The notes under the pieces: generated by a model | Database searches by the model: none | What the model saw: the letters and a program-made list of their open reading frames with translations, nothing else | Told to the model about the DNA's origin: nothing | Shown here: positions 1 through 11,943 of the stretch, in pieces | Position numbering within the stretch: position 1 is the first letter of the stretch | Layout: each line of letters begins with the position of its first letter | Position numbers and translations under genes: made by a program | Assembly: GCF_000829825.1 (NCBI RefSeq) | Contig: NZ_JXSL01000020.1 | Coordinates: forward strand, 62,001-126,000 | DNA from: Paramagnetospirillum magnetotacticum MS-1 | GTDB taxonomy: Bacteria; Pseudomonadota; Alphaproteobacteria; Rhodospirillales; Magnetospirillaceae | Length of the DNA: 64,000 bases | Reading direction: 5' to 3'

Positions 1-143
1 CCTGACCTGACTTCGCGTGGCAACGCAAGAAACATGCCGAACCTTTCTTGTAAGGCGGGCCGAGGTAATTCCTCTATTCCTTATAGGGATGAACGGGGAA
101 TCCGTCCCGGCAAATTTTGCCCCGTGCAGATTTTGCCGGGTGC
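1..143. other. Intergenic left edge with one hairpin
   Basis: No open reading frame here looks like a real gene. The only clear structure is an inverted repeat, CCCGGCAAA at 106-114 pairing with TTTGCCGGG at 132-140. It lies just past the yciB stop codon on the minus strand and could act as a weak terminator or mRNA end. No strong T-run follows it, so this role is uncertain. Confidence 0.4.
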
Positions 144-716
144 TTATTGCCCGGTCGGGGCCTTCTCGTCGGGCATGTGGCGGCGGATCAGCGGCATCTG
201 GAACATCATGAAGATGAAGGTCAAGGCCATGCTGCCCGGCACCTTCCACAAGACCCAGGTGTCGAGCGACGCCACTCTGCGCACCACCTCGTTGAGCCCG
301 GCCATGGCCAGAAAGAACAGGCAAAAGCGCAGCGACAAGACCCGCCAGCCGTCATCGTCCAGATGCAGCGCCTCGCCCAGCACCACCTTGACCGTGGGAC
401 GGTTCAGGGCCAGCCCGCCGCCCAGCACCAGGGCGAAGAGGGCATAGACGATGGTCGGCTTCATCATGATGAAGGTTTCGTCATTCAGCCACAGGGTCAG
501 CCCGCCGAACACGCCCACCACCAAGGCGGTGACCAGCGGCATCAAGGCGACCTTGCGGGTGAAGACATAGGACAGGACCAAAGCCACCGCCGTGGCCGCC
601 ATCAGCGCCGCGGTGGCGGGCAACAGGCCCTTAAGCCAGTAAAGCCCCAGAAACACCGCCAGCGGACCGAAATCCACGGCGGGCTTCAGCCATTTGGGGG
701 CCTGCGGCGCGCTCAT
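144..716 (-). CDS. yciB: Septation protein A family inner-membrane protein (YciB/IspZ)
   Basis: A 190-aa integral membrane protein with about five hydrophobic segments. Family features visible are the N-terminal PKWLKPAVDFGPL stretch, GLxLNRPTVK near the middle and the C-terminal MPLIRRHM. The family (YciB/IspZ, Pfam IspA-type) is implicated in cell-envelope and septum synthesis; no reaction is known. Its ATG overlaps the glmS stop by four bases (ATGA), so the two are translationally coupled. Pairing with glmS, which feeds UDP-GlcNAc and peptidoglycan synthesis, fits an envelope role. Length is normal for the family. Confidence 0.9.
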   Translation of the reverse strand: MSAPQAPKWLKPAVDFGPLAVFLGLYWLKGLLPATAALMAATAVALVLSYVFTRKVALMPLVTALVVGVFGGLTLWLNDETFIMMKPTIVYALFALVLGGGLALNRPTVKVVLGEALHLDDDGWRVLSLRFCLFFLAMAGLNEVVRRVASLDTWVLWKVPGSMALTFIFMMFQMPLIRRHMPDEKAPTGQ

Positions 717-2536
717 TCCACCGTGACGCTTTTCGCCAGATTGCGAGGCTGGTCCACGTCGGTGCCCTTGGCCACGGCCACATGATAGGCCAGCAATTGC
801 ACCGGAATGGCGTAAAGGATGGGCGCCACCACCGGATCGACGCAGGGCAGGGCCATGGAGGAGAACAGCTTGGTGGAGACCCGCCGGATGCCCTCGGCAT
901 CGGAGAAGAACACCACGCGGCCGCCGCGCGCCACCACTTCCTGGACGTTGGACGCGGTCTTTTCATATAGCTCGTCGGTCGGGCAGATGACGATCACGGG
1001 AACCGAATCGTCGATCAGGGCGATGGGGCCGTGCTTGAGTTCGCCCGCGGCATAGGCCTCGGCGTGGATATAGCTGATTTCCTTCAGCTTCAACGCGCCT
1101 TCCAGCGCGATGGGATAGCTGGTGCCGCGCCCCAGATAGAGGACGTCGCGGGCCTCGGCGATGCCTTGGGCGATGATGCGGATCTCGTCGTCATGGCGCA
1201 GCACCTCGGCGATACGGGCCGGGATCTCGGACAGCGAGCGGCAGATATCGGCTTCCTGGTCGGCGGACAGCGCGCCCGTGGCGCGGCCCATGCCGATGGC
1301 CAGACAGGCCAGCACGGTCAACTGGGTGGTGAAGGCCTTGGTGGACGCCACGCCGATCTCGGGCCCGGCCATGGTCTGCAGCACGCCTTCGGATTCGCGG
1401 GCGATGGTGCTTTCCGGCACATTGACCAGGGACAGGGTGCGCTGGCCGTGTTCGCGGCAATAGCGCAGCGCCGCTAAGGTGTCGGCGGTCTCGCCCGACT
1501 GCGAGATCATGATGGCCAGGCCGTCGGCCTCCATGGGCGGGCAGCGGTAGCGGAACTCGGACGCGATATCCACTTCCACCGGCAGGCGGGCAAGTTTCTC
1601 GATCCAGTACTTGGCCACCGAACCGGCGTAGTAGGAGGTGCCGCAGGCGATGATGCGCACCCGCTTGATGGAGGCCAGATCGAAGGGCAACTTGGGCAGC
1701 GTGATGGTGCGGTCGGCGGGGTTCAACATGGTGTTGAGCGCATTGCTCACCACTTCGGGCTGCTCGAAGATTTCCTTGAGCATGAAGTGACGGTGCTCGC
1801 CCTTGCCGATCATGGCGCCCGAGAACTGGGTCTGGCGCACCTCGCGGGTGACGTTGGCGCCGGTGCGGTCGCGGATGACCACGCTTTCGGCGGTCAGCAC
1901 CGCCCAGTCGCCGTCGTTGAGATAGGCGATCTTCTGGGTCAGCGGCGCCAGCGCCAGGGCGTCCGAGCCCAGATACATCTCGCCCGCGCCATAGCCGATG
2001 GCCAAGGGCGAGCCCTGGCGGGCCGCGATCATCATATCGGGCCGTCCGGCGAAGATGATGCCGAGAGCGAAGGCGCCCTGCAGACGCTCGAGAGCCTTGG
2101 CGGTGGCCTCTTCCGCCCCCATGCCCTGGGCCAGATGGTAGTCGATGAGCTGGGCCACGGCCTCGGTGTCGGTGTCGCTTTCGAACACCTGGCCCTTGGC
2201 CGACAGTTCGGCCTTCAGCTCGTGGAAATTCTCGATGATGCCGTTATGGACCACCGCCACCCGTTTGGTGGCGTGGGGATGGGCGTTGCGTTCGTTGGGC
2301 ACGCCATGGGTGGCCCAGCGGGTATGGCCGATGCCGATCAATCCGCCCATGGGCCGGGTCTTCAGGAGGCTTTCCAGATTGGCCAGCTTGCCCTCGGCGC
2401 GGCGGCGTTCGATCTCGCCATTGACCAAGGTGGCGATGCCAGCCGAGTCATATCCGCGATATTCCAGGCGCCGCAATCCCTCCACCAGGAGAGGGGCCAC
2501 TTCCACCTTGCCGATGATGCCGACGATGCCGCACAT
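713..2536 (-). CDS. glmS: Glutamine--fructose-6-phosphate aminotransferase (isomerizing)
   Basis: 607 aa. Makes glucosamine-6-phosphate from fructose-6-phosphate and glutamine, the first committed step to UDP-GlcNAc. The protein starts MCGIVGIIG, so Cys2 is the N-terminal nucleophile of the glutaminase domain (about residues 1-220). Two SIS sugar-isomerase domains follow (about 285-425 and 455-600). They carry the CGTSYYAG and SQSGETADT sugar-phosphate loops, and the C-terminus ends in the conserved NLAKSVTVE. It lies 6 bp downstream of glmU and overlaps yciB by four bases, so the three form a minus-strand operon. No glmS ribozyme is expected in this phylum and none is seen. Confidence 0.97.
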   Translation of the reverse strand: MCGIVGIIGKVEVAPLLVEGLRRLEYRGYDSAGIATLVNGEIERRRAEGKLANLESLLKTRPMGGLIGIGHTRWATHGVPNERNAHPHATKRVAVVHNGIIENFHELKAELSAKGQVFESDTDTEAVAQLIDYHLAQGMGAEEATAKALERLQGAFALGIIFAGRPDMMIAARQGSPLAIGYGAGEMYLGSDALALAPLTQKIAYLNDGDWAVLTAESVVIRDRTGANVTREVRQTQFSGAMIGKGEHRHFMLKEIFEQPEVVSNALNTMLNPADRTITLPKLPFDLASIKRVRIIACGTSYYAGSVAKYWIEKLARLPVEVDIASEFRYRCPPMEADGLAIMISQSGETADTLAALRYCREHGQRTLSLVNVPESTIARESEGVLQTMAGPEIGVASTKAFTTQLTVLACLAIGMGRATGALSADQEADICRSLSEIPARIAEVLRHDDEIRIIAQGIAEARDVLYLGRGTSYPIALEGALKLKEISYIHAEAYAAGELKHGPIALIDDSVPVIVICPTDELYEKTASNVQEVVARGGRVVFFSDAEGIRRVSTKLFSSMALPCVDPVVAPILYAIPVQLLAYHVAVAKGTDVDQPRNLAKSVTVE

Positions 2537-2542
2537 GGAGGT

Positions 2543-3892
2543 CTAGTCCTTCTTCGCTTTCTTGGCGGCCTGCTGGGCGCGGAAGCGCTCGGCCCAGCCC
2601 TTCAGTTCCATCTGCGAGCCGCGCGCCACGGCCAGGGCGCCCGGCGTCACTTCCTTGGTGATCACCGAACCGGCGCCGACCACCGCGCCGTCGCCCACCT
2701 TGACGGGCGCCACCAGCGAGGTGTTGGAGCCGATGAAGGCGCCTGCGCCGATATCGGTGAACGACTTGTTGAAGCCGTCATAATTGCAGGTGATGGTGCC
2801 CGCGCCCACATTGGCGCCAGCGCCCACGCGGGCGTCGCCCACATAGGCCAGATGGTTGATCTTGGCGCCCGCCTCCACCGTGGCTTTCTTGACCTCGACG
2901 AAATTGCCGATATGGGCGCCTTCGCCGATCTCGGCGCCGGGGCGCAAGCGCGAGAAGGGACCGGCGGCCACACCCGCCTCCACGGTGCAGCCCTCGAAAT
3001 GGCAAAAGCCCTTGATCTCCACATTGTCGCCCACGGTGACGCCGGGGCCGAACACCACATGGGGCCAGATGGTGACGTCGCGGCCGATCCTGGTATCCCA
3101 CGAGAACCAGACGGTAGAGGGGTCGATCAGGGTGGCGCCGTTATCCATGGCCGCCAGACGCAGCCGGGCCTGGACCAGGGATTCCGCCACCGCCAGTTCC
3201 GAGCGGGCATTGACGCCCAGCAGTTCGGAGGGCTCGCCCTCCACATGGGTGCAGGTGGCGCCGTCGGCTCGCGCCAGGGCGACGATGTCGGTCAGGTAGT
3301 ATTCGCCCTTGGAATTCTTGTTATCGACCCGCTCGATCAGGCTCCACAGCCGGTTGCCATCGATGGCCATGACGCCGGAATTGCACAGGGGATTCTCGCG
3401 CTGGTCCGGGGTGGCGTCGCGGTATTCGACGATGGCCTTGAGCCCTTCCGCGCCCACCACCAGACGCCCGTAATGGCCGGGGTCGTCGGGCTTGAAGCCC
3501 AGCACCACCACCGCCGGGTCGCGCGGACCCCGGCGCTCGGCCAGCATGCGCTCCAAGGTGGCCTGGGTGATCAGCGGCGTGTCGCCGTACAGCACCAGCA
3601 CATCGCCATCGAACTCGCCCAGGGCCGATTTGGCCTGAAGGACGGCATGGCCGGTGCCAAGACGGTCGGCCTGGATGACGGTGGGATGGGGGGCGACGGT
3701 CTTGCTCACCACCTCCATGTCGGGGCCGACCACCACCACCATGCGATCGGGCGCCAGGCCTGAGACGGTGTCGAGCAGATGGCTCACCATGGGACGGCCC
3801 GCCAGAGGATGCATGACCTTGGGCAGGGACGACTTCATACGCGTTCCCATGCCGGCGGCAAGGACGATGACGGCGAGCTTGGCAGAAGCCAT
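2543..3892 (-). CDS. glmU: Bifunctional GlmU: GlcN-1-P acetyltransferase / GlcNAc-1-P uridyltransferase
   Basis: 449 aa from the chosen ATG at 3892. A GTG 48 bases upstream (3940) is also in frame but adds a non-conserved leader. The N-terminal nucleotidyltransferase half has LAAGMGTRM and PKVMHPLAGRPM near residues 9-33. The C-terminal left-handed beta-helix half has repeated hexapeptides and the conserved NYDG (about residue 375). It makes UDP-GlcNAc for peptidoglycan and LPS. First gene of the glmU-glmS-yciB operon, divergent from gph with 94 bp between start codons. Ribosome-binding sequence at the chosen start is weak. Confidence 0.95.
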   Translation of the reverse strand: MASAKLAVIVLAAGMGTRMKSSLPKVMHPLAGRPMVSHLLDTVSGLAPDRMVVVVGPDMEVVSKTVAPHPTVIQADRLGTGHAVLQAKSALGEFDGDVLVLYGDTPLITQATLERMLAERRGPRDPAVVVLGFKPDDPGHYGRLVVGAEGLKAIVEYRDATPDQRENPLCNSGVMAIDGNRLWSLIERVDNKNSKGEYYLTDIVALARADGATCTHVEGEPSELLGVNARSELAVAESLVQARLRLAAMDNGATLIDPSTVWFSWDTRIGRDVTIWPHVVFGPGVTVGDNVEIKGFCHFEGCTVEAGVAAGPFSRLRPGAEIGEGAHIGNFVEVKKATVEAGAKINHLAYVGDARVGAGANVGAGTITCNYDGFNKSFTDIGAGAFIGSNTSLVAPVKVGDGAVVGAGSVITKEVTPGALAVARGSQMELKGWAERFRAQQAAKKAKKD

Positions 3893-3986
3893 GATGCGGG
3901 CTGGACCCAATCTGTTGCGGTTGTGGCCGGAAGGTGCCACAAAAGGCCCGGTTCGGCCAAGTCAATCTTTGTTGCGGAAGGTTTCA

Positions 3987-4649
3987 ATGGGCATGGGTTT
4001 GCTGGCGGTGCTGTTCGATCTGGACGGCACCCTGATTCACTCGCTTCCCGATCTGGTGGCGGCGGTCAACCGCCTGCTGGAGTCCGAGAGCCGTCAGCCT
4101 CTCGACGACCGGACGGTGATGTCTTTCGTGGGCGATGGGGCGGGGACTTTGGTGAGCAGGGCTTTCAAGGCCACCGGCGGCATGCCGGGGCCGGAGGTGG
4201 GGCCCTATCTCGAGCGCTTTCTGGCCGATTACGAGCCGCGCTCGGCGGAAAGTACCCGGCCTTGGCCCGGCGTGCCCGAGACCCTGGCCCGGCTGAAGGA
4301 GGCCGGGTTGAAGCTTGCGGTGTGCACCAACAAGCCCTCGCGCGCCACCGACGAGATCCTGGCCGCGCTGGACCTGGAGCGCTGGTTCGATCTGGTGGTG
4401 GGCGCCGACGACGCCCCGGCCATCAAGCCCGATCCGGCCCATGTCACCTGCATCCTCGACCGCTTGGGCGTGCCCGCCGCAAGGGCCGTGATGGTGGGCG
4501 ATTCCGCCAATGACATCTTGTCGGCGCGGGCCGCTGGGGTGAGGAGCGTGGCGCTGTCCTTCGGCTATTGCCACGGGCCCGTGGCGGAGCTTGGCGCCGA
4601 CTGGGTCATCGACGATTTCCGGGAACTATCCCATTTGCTTTTGGGGTAG
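3987..4649 (+). CDS. gph: Phosphoglycolate phosphatase (HAD superfamily)
   Basis: 220 aa. HAD-type phosphatase predicted to hydrolyse 2-phosphoglycolate. Motif I is FDLDGTL near residues 10-16 with the nucleophile and acid/base aspartates; motif II is the threonine of CTNKPS; the lysine is in AIKPDP; motif IV is GDSANDI. A helical cap lies between motifs I and II. The start is set by GGAAGG at 3976-3981, five bases before ATG; a second in-frame ATG two codons on is less well placed. It stands alone, divergent from glmU. HAD substrate specificity is hard to read from sequence, so Gph is family-level. Confidence 0.88.
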   Translation: MGMGLLAVLFDLDGTLIHSLPDLVAAVNRLLESESRQPLDDRTVMSFVGDGAGTLVSRAFKATGGMPGPEVGPYLERFLADYEPRSAESTRPWPGVPETLARLKEAGLKLAVCTNKPSRATDEILAALDLERWFDLVVGADDAPAIKPDPAHVTCILDRLGVPAARAVMVGDSANDILSARAAGVRSVALSFGYCHGPVAELGADWVIDDFRELSHLLLG

Positions 4650-4710
4650 CCCTCTTGCGTTGAAAGATGTTCGGGACCATGCTCTTTGAAGCCGATTTGT
4701 TGGGGGCACC

Positions 4711-7182
4711 GTGGTCGAGGGTAAAGGTCAGTCGTCGCAGCGGCGGATAGAGGAACTGTCGCAGCAGGTGGAGCGTCTTTCGCTCTATCAGGCCGTGTTC
4801 GACAATGCTTTCGAGGGCATGTTCGCCACGGATTGCGACAACCGCATCATCGCCGTAAATCCTGCTTTTACCGCCATCACTGGCTATACGGCCGAGGAGG
4901 CGGTGGGCAACGACCCCCATATGCTGAGTTCCGGGTTCCACGACCGGGCCTTCTACGAGGAAATGTGGGCCAAGCTCTCGTCCACCGGCTTGTGGCAGGG
5001 CGAGGTCATCGACCGCCACAAGGATGGTCGGCCGGTGCGCCTGTGGCTGTCCATCAGCTCGCAGCGCGATGCCGAGGGCAAGACGGCGCGCCGCATCGCC
5101 GTGTTCCGCGACGTCACCGAGGCGCGCGAGACGGCGGAACAGCTTTGGCAGCGCAGTAATTTCGATCCCCTGACCGAACTGCCCAACCGCAACCTGTTCC
5201 TCGACCGCCTGTTGCAGGCCCTGGTCCTGGCCGGGCGCGAGGGGTCCAAGGCGGCCATGCTGTTCATCGGGCTGGACGGCTTCAAGAACATCAACGATTC
5301 GCTGGGCCATTGGATCGGCGACAAGGTGCTGCAGGAGGCGTCTCGCCGCTTCCAGAATTGCCTGCGCCAGGGCGACACTGCGGCGCGCTTCGGCGGCGAT
5401 GAGTTCACCGTGGTCCTGTCCGGCATCCGGGCCACCGCCGAGGTGGAAGCCGTGATCCGTTCGGTGCTGGAGGTGCTGCAGGAACCGTTCACGGTCGAGC
5501 ATCACCATATCCTGATTTCGTGTTCCATCGGCGTCTGCCTGTGGCCCGGCGACGGCGAGGACGTGGAGGCCCTGATGCGCAACGCCACGGCGGCGCTGCA
5601 GCAGGCCAAGCAGGCCGGGCGCAATACCTTCCGCTTCTTCACCCCGGCCATGGATGCCCGCGCCCAGGCCCGCTCGCGTCTGGCCGATGAATTGTCCAGC
5701 GCCTTGGCCCAGGGCGAGTTCCATCTGGTCTTCCAGCCTCTTGTGGATGTGAAGACGGGCAAGGTGAACGCGGCCGAGGCGCTGTTGCGTTGGCACAACC
5801 GCTATCTCGGCGTGGTCAGCCCCGACCAGTTCGTGCCTTTGGCTGAGGAGATCGGCCTGATCCGCCCCATCGGCGAATGGCTGCTGACGGCGGCCTGCCG
5901 CGAGGCGCTGGTCTGGCAGGGCATGGGGCTGGGCGAGATCAATATCGCCGTCAACATCTCTCCCCGTCAGTTCCAGCAAGGCGATATCGTCGGCATCATC
6001 CGGCGCGCCCTGGAAGAGACCCGCCTGCCGCCCTGGCTGTTGACCATCGAGATTACCGAGGGCCTGCTGCTGTCCAATGGCGAGGAGATTCTGGCCAAGA
6101 TGGAAACCATCCGCGCTCTGGGCGTCAGCCTGTCGGTGGATGATTTCGGGACCGGCTATTCCTCGCTGTCGTATCTCAAGAGCTTTCCCGTCGATGTGCT
6201 GAAGATCGACCGTTCGTTCATCGCCGATATGGGCGAACACAGCGACGACGCCACCATGGTCGAAGCCATCATCGCGCTCGGCCATTCGCTGCATCTGGAA
6301 GTGGTGGCCGAGGGCGTCGAGACCCAGCATCAGATGGATTTCATCACGAATCTGGGCTGTGACGTGGCCCAGGGCTATTTCTTCTCGCCGCCCTTGAGCG
6401 CGGCGCGGTTCCGCGAATTCGTACTCGAGCGCCAGGGCATTTCCGAGCCAGAGGGAAGTGTCGCCGTGGCGCCCCACGGTGTCCGGGTGCTGTTCGCCGA
6501 CGACGTGGAACTGGCGCGGCTGGTGTTCCGCGATTTTCTCGAAGGCACCGGCTGTCTCATCGACGAGGCCGCCGACGGGGCCGAGGCCATCGCCAAGGCC
6601 TGCGCCGTGCGCAAGGATGGCGGCAACCGCCATCAGCTGATGGTCCTGGATTTGTGCATGCCCGGAACCGACGGGTTCGAGGCCGCGCGGGCCATCCGCC
6701 GGTTCGAGGCCGACAACGGGCTGGACCCGGTGCCGCTGATCGCGCTGACCGTGGACAATTCCGAAGACAGCCGCGACCGGGCGCGCCAGGCGGGTTTCGA
6801 CCGCTTTCTGACCAAGCCCATTGCCCGTTCCGATCTGCTGGCCGCCATGGCAGAAATGCTGCCGCCCGCCAATACCGACTCGGCTCCGGCCGATGCGGGA
6901 TTGGTGGCGGGCATCAACATTCCCACCGGGCTGGAGCATCTGTTGCCCGCCTTCATGGCCGAGATGCTGAAGGATCAGCAGACCCTGCGCAGTCTGGCCG
7001 AGGGGCGCGACCGCGCGGCACTGGCCGATCACGCCCATGCCATGCGCGGCAAGTGCGGCATGTTCGGGGAAGAGGTGCTTTATTCGTTGCTGGGCGATCT
7101 GGAAAGCCTGGCGCCCCAGGGCGACAGCGGCGAAATCACCCGTCTGGTCGCCAAGGTCGTTGAACGGGTCGGCCGCCTGTAG
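4711..7182 (+). CDS. PAS-GGDEF-EAL-REC-HPt multidomain c-di-GMP protein
   Basis: 823 aa, GTG start behind a G-rich ribosome-binding site. Domain order: short coiled coil, PAS (about 24-140), GGDEF (about 147-310, intact GGDEF at 228-232), EAL (about 325-575, intact EAL at 356-358 and DDFGTGYSS from 477), receiver (about 592-715, phosphoacceptor Asp647 in VLDLCMP) and HPt (about 730-823, with HAMRGKCGMFG carrying the likely phospho-His). No membrane segment and no kinase domain. Both c-di-GMP synthesis and breakdown motifs look intact. The receiver and HPt at the C-terminus suggest another kinase controls it, plausibly the hybrid kinase encoded at 8644-11943. The Rrf2-type gene starts 32 bp downstream. 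Confidence 0.92.
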   Translation: MVEGKGQSSQRRIEELSQQVERLSLYQAVFDNAFEGMFATDCDNRIIAVNPAFTAITGYTAEEAVGNDPHMLSSGFHDRAFYEEMWAKLSSTGLWQGEVIDRHKDGRPVRLWLSISSQRDAEGKTARRIAVFRDVTEARETAEQLWQRSNFDPLTELPNRNLFLDRLLQALVLAGREGSKAAMLFIGLDGFKNINDSLGHWIGDKVLQEASRRFQNCLRQGDTAARFGGDEFTVVLSGIRATAEVEAVIRSVLEVLQEPFTVEHHHILISCSIGVCLWPGDGEDVEALMRNATAALQQAKQAGRNTFRFFTPAMDARAQARSRLADELSSALAQGEFHLVFQPLVDVKTGKVNAAEALLRWHNRYLGVVSPDQFVPLAEEIGLIRPIGEWLLTAACREALVWQGMGLGEINIAVNISPRQFQQGDIVGIIRRALEETRLPPWLLTIEITEGLLLSNGEEILAKMETIRALGVSLSVDDFGTGYSSLSYLKSFPVDVLKIDRSFIADMGEHSDDATMVEAIIALGHSLHLEVVAEGVETQHQMDFITNLGCDVAQGYFFSPPLSAARFREFVLERQGISEPEGSVAVAPHGVRVLFADDVELARLVFRDFLEGTGCLIDEAADGAEAIAKACAVRKDGGNRHQLMVLDLCMPGTDGFEAARAIRRFEADNGLDPVPLIALTVDNSEDSRDRARQAGFDRFLTKPIARSDLLAAMAEMLPPANTDSAPADAGLVAGINIPTGLEHLLPAFMAEMLKDQQTLRSLAEGRDRAALADHAHAMRGKCGMFGEEVLYSLLGDLESLAPQGDSGEITRLVAKVVERVGRL

Positions 7183-7214
7183 CACCATGGGCCCGGACCC
7201 AGGGCGGACACATC

Positions 7215-7601
7215 ATGAAAATCACGCAGTTCACAGACTTTTCCATCCGTCTGCTCATCTATCTGTCGCGTCATCGCGACAGGGTTGTGACGGTGCGTGA
7301 AGTGGCTGAGTACTATGGAATTTCAGCCGAGCATCTGAAAAAGATCGTCCGCTCCCTAGCCGATCTGGGCCATCTCCAGACCGTGCGGGGCAAGCATGGG
7401 GGCCTGCGTCTGGCGCGCGAGCCGCGAGACATCGATATCGGCCGCTTGTTCCGCCAGCAGGAGAACCTCGCCCTGCTGCCCTGTCACGAGCCTTGCGACG
7501 GTTGCCCTATCGACGACTGCCGCCTGCGCGGGCTGGTCGATAATGCCCTGGCCGCCTTTCTGGCGGTGTTCGACGGCAAGTCGCTGGCGGATGTGATCTA
7601 A
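7215..7601 (+). CDS. Rrf2-family transcriptional regulator, NsrR-like
   Basis: 128 aa. The N-terminal winged helix-turn-helix starts MKITQFTDFSIRLLIYL and includes VREVAEYYGIS and a GGLRLAR wing, as in NsrR and other Rrf2 regulators. The C-terminal cluster has Cys90, Cys94, Cys97 and Cys102 in a loop ending CRLRG, matching the position of the Fe-S ligands of NsrR. NsrR proteins bind an iron-sulfur cluster that nitric oxide destroys, relieving repression. NsrR is my best subfamily match; other Fe-S Rrf2 regulators are possible. The gene converges on the HD-GYP gene, with 13 bp between stop codons. Confidence 0.85.
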   Translation: MKITQFTDFSIRLLIYLSRHRDRVVTVREVAEYYGISAEHLKKIVRSLADLGHLQTVRGKHGGLRLAREPRDIDIGRLFRQQENLALLPCHEPCDGCPIDDCRLRGLVDNALAAFLAVFDGKSLADVI

Positions 7602-7614
7602 GGCGGCTGACCGC

Positions 7615-8634
7615 TTAGTAATTAGCCAGGGGATGGGACGGCGTTTCTTCCCCGTGATCGAGAAACTGCGCCTTGATGCGCAGGACCTCGGTCAGATCGC
7701 CAAGGAAGGCATCGATGCAGGCGGGGTCAAAATGGCGTCCCTTCTGCTCCGTCAGGAAAGCCACCGCCTTATCCACCGGCCAGGGAGTCTTGTAGGGCCG
7801 GGTCGAGGTCAGGGCGTCGAACACGTCGGCCACGGCCACGATTCGCCCTTCCAGGGGGATCTGGTCGCCCTTCAGGCCTTCGGGATATCCGCTGCCGTCG
7901 AATTTCTCGTGGTGGGTCCGGGCGATCAGGGCGGCCAGACGCACCAGTTGCGATGAGGAATCCTTGAGGATTTCCCAGCCATACATGGCGTGCTGCTTCA
8001 TGACGGTGAATTCGGTCTCGGTCAAGCGGTCGGGCTTGAGCAAGATCATGTCCGGAATCCCCACCTTGCCCACGTCATGCATGGGTGCCGCCAGTTCCAG
8101 GCGTTCCACATCTTCGGGATTCATGCCCATGCGCCGGGCGATCAGGGAGGAATAGCGGGCCATGCGCTCGATATGGGCGCCGGTTTCCGGGTCGCGGTAT
8201 TCCGCCGCCTTGGACAGGCGCATCACCAGTTCCTCGGCGGCGCGGTCGTGGAGCGCCAGACGCGATTTCCGAAGGGCCAGGAGGTTGCGGGTGCGCGCCA
8301 TCAGTTCCGGCCCGTCAACGGGCTTGGTCAGGAAGTCGGCGGCGCCCAGATCCAGGGCCTGCTGACGGATTTCCCTGACATCCGACGTGGTCACCACCAC
8401 CACCGGAACGTCTTGCATCGCGTCGCGCTGGCGGACCTGGCGGATGAAGTCCAGTCCGTCCATGCCCGGCATCATATAATCGGTGAGGATGATGTCGGGG
8501 GTATTGGTCTCGCACCAGGCCAGGGCGTCAAAGGCCGATTCCATGCAGACCACCTCGCAGCCCTCGATCTTGATCAGCCGGTGCTTGAGCAGCATCAAAT
8601 TGGTGGGATTGTCGTCGATGAGCAGGGCGATCAT
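7615..8634 (-). CDS. Response regulator with HD-GYP c-di-GMP phosphodiesterase output
   Basis: 339 aa. Receiver domain at about residues 1-120 with acidic pair DD7-8, phosphoacceptor Asp52 and the lysine of TKP. HD-GYP domain at about 130-320: the metal-binding HD pair is in MHDVGKVGIPD (His186-Asp187) and the signature GYP is at 249-251 within DGSGYPEGLKG. The family hydrolyses c-di-GMP to pGpG or GMP. It is the last gene of a three-gene operon, 9 bp after the hybrid kinase, so it is the natural phosphorelay target of that kinase. Confidence 0.94.
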   Translation of the reverse strand: MIALLIDDNPTNLMLLKHRLIKIEGCEVVCMESAFDALAWCETNTPDIILTDYMMPGMDGLDFIRQVRQRDAMQDVPVVVVTTSDVREIRQQALDLGAADFLTKPVDGPELMARTRNLLALRKSRLALHDRAAEELVMRLSKAAEYRDPETGAHIERMARYSSLIARRMGMNPEDVERLELAAPMHDVGKVGIPDMILLKPDRLTETEFTVMKQHAMYGWEILKDSSSQLVRLAALIARTHHEKFDGSGYPEGLKGDQIPLEGRIVAVADVFDALTSTRPYKTPWPVDKAVAFLTEQKGRHFDPACIDAFLGDLTEVLRIKAQFLDHGEETPSHPLANY

Positions 8635-8643
8635 GGCGCGTCC

Positions 8644-11943
<3,300 letters not shown>

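Noticed and set aside
106-140. Strong terminator for the yciB operon
   Set aside because: The stem is only nine pairs with a long loop and no T-run, so it is noted in the left-edge entry rather than called a terminator.
1787-3763. Long plus-strand open frame of 658 codons
   Set aside because: It is antisense to glmS and glmU, rich in Gly, His and Gln in the manner of a GC-driven shadow frame, and matches no family.
4606-7188. Long minus-strand open frame of 860 codons
   Set aside because: Antisense to the intact PAS-GGDEF-EAL-REC-HPt gene, whose motifs are clear; composition is typical of a shadow.
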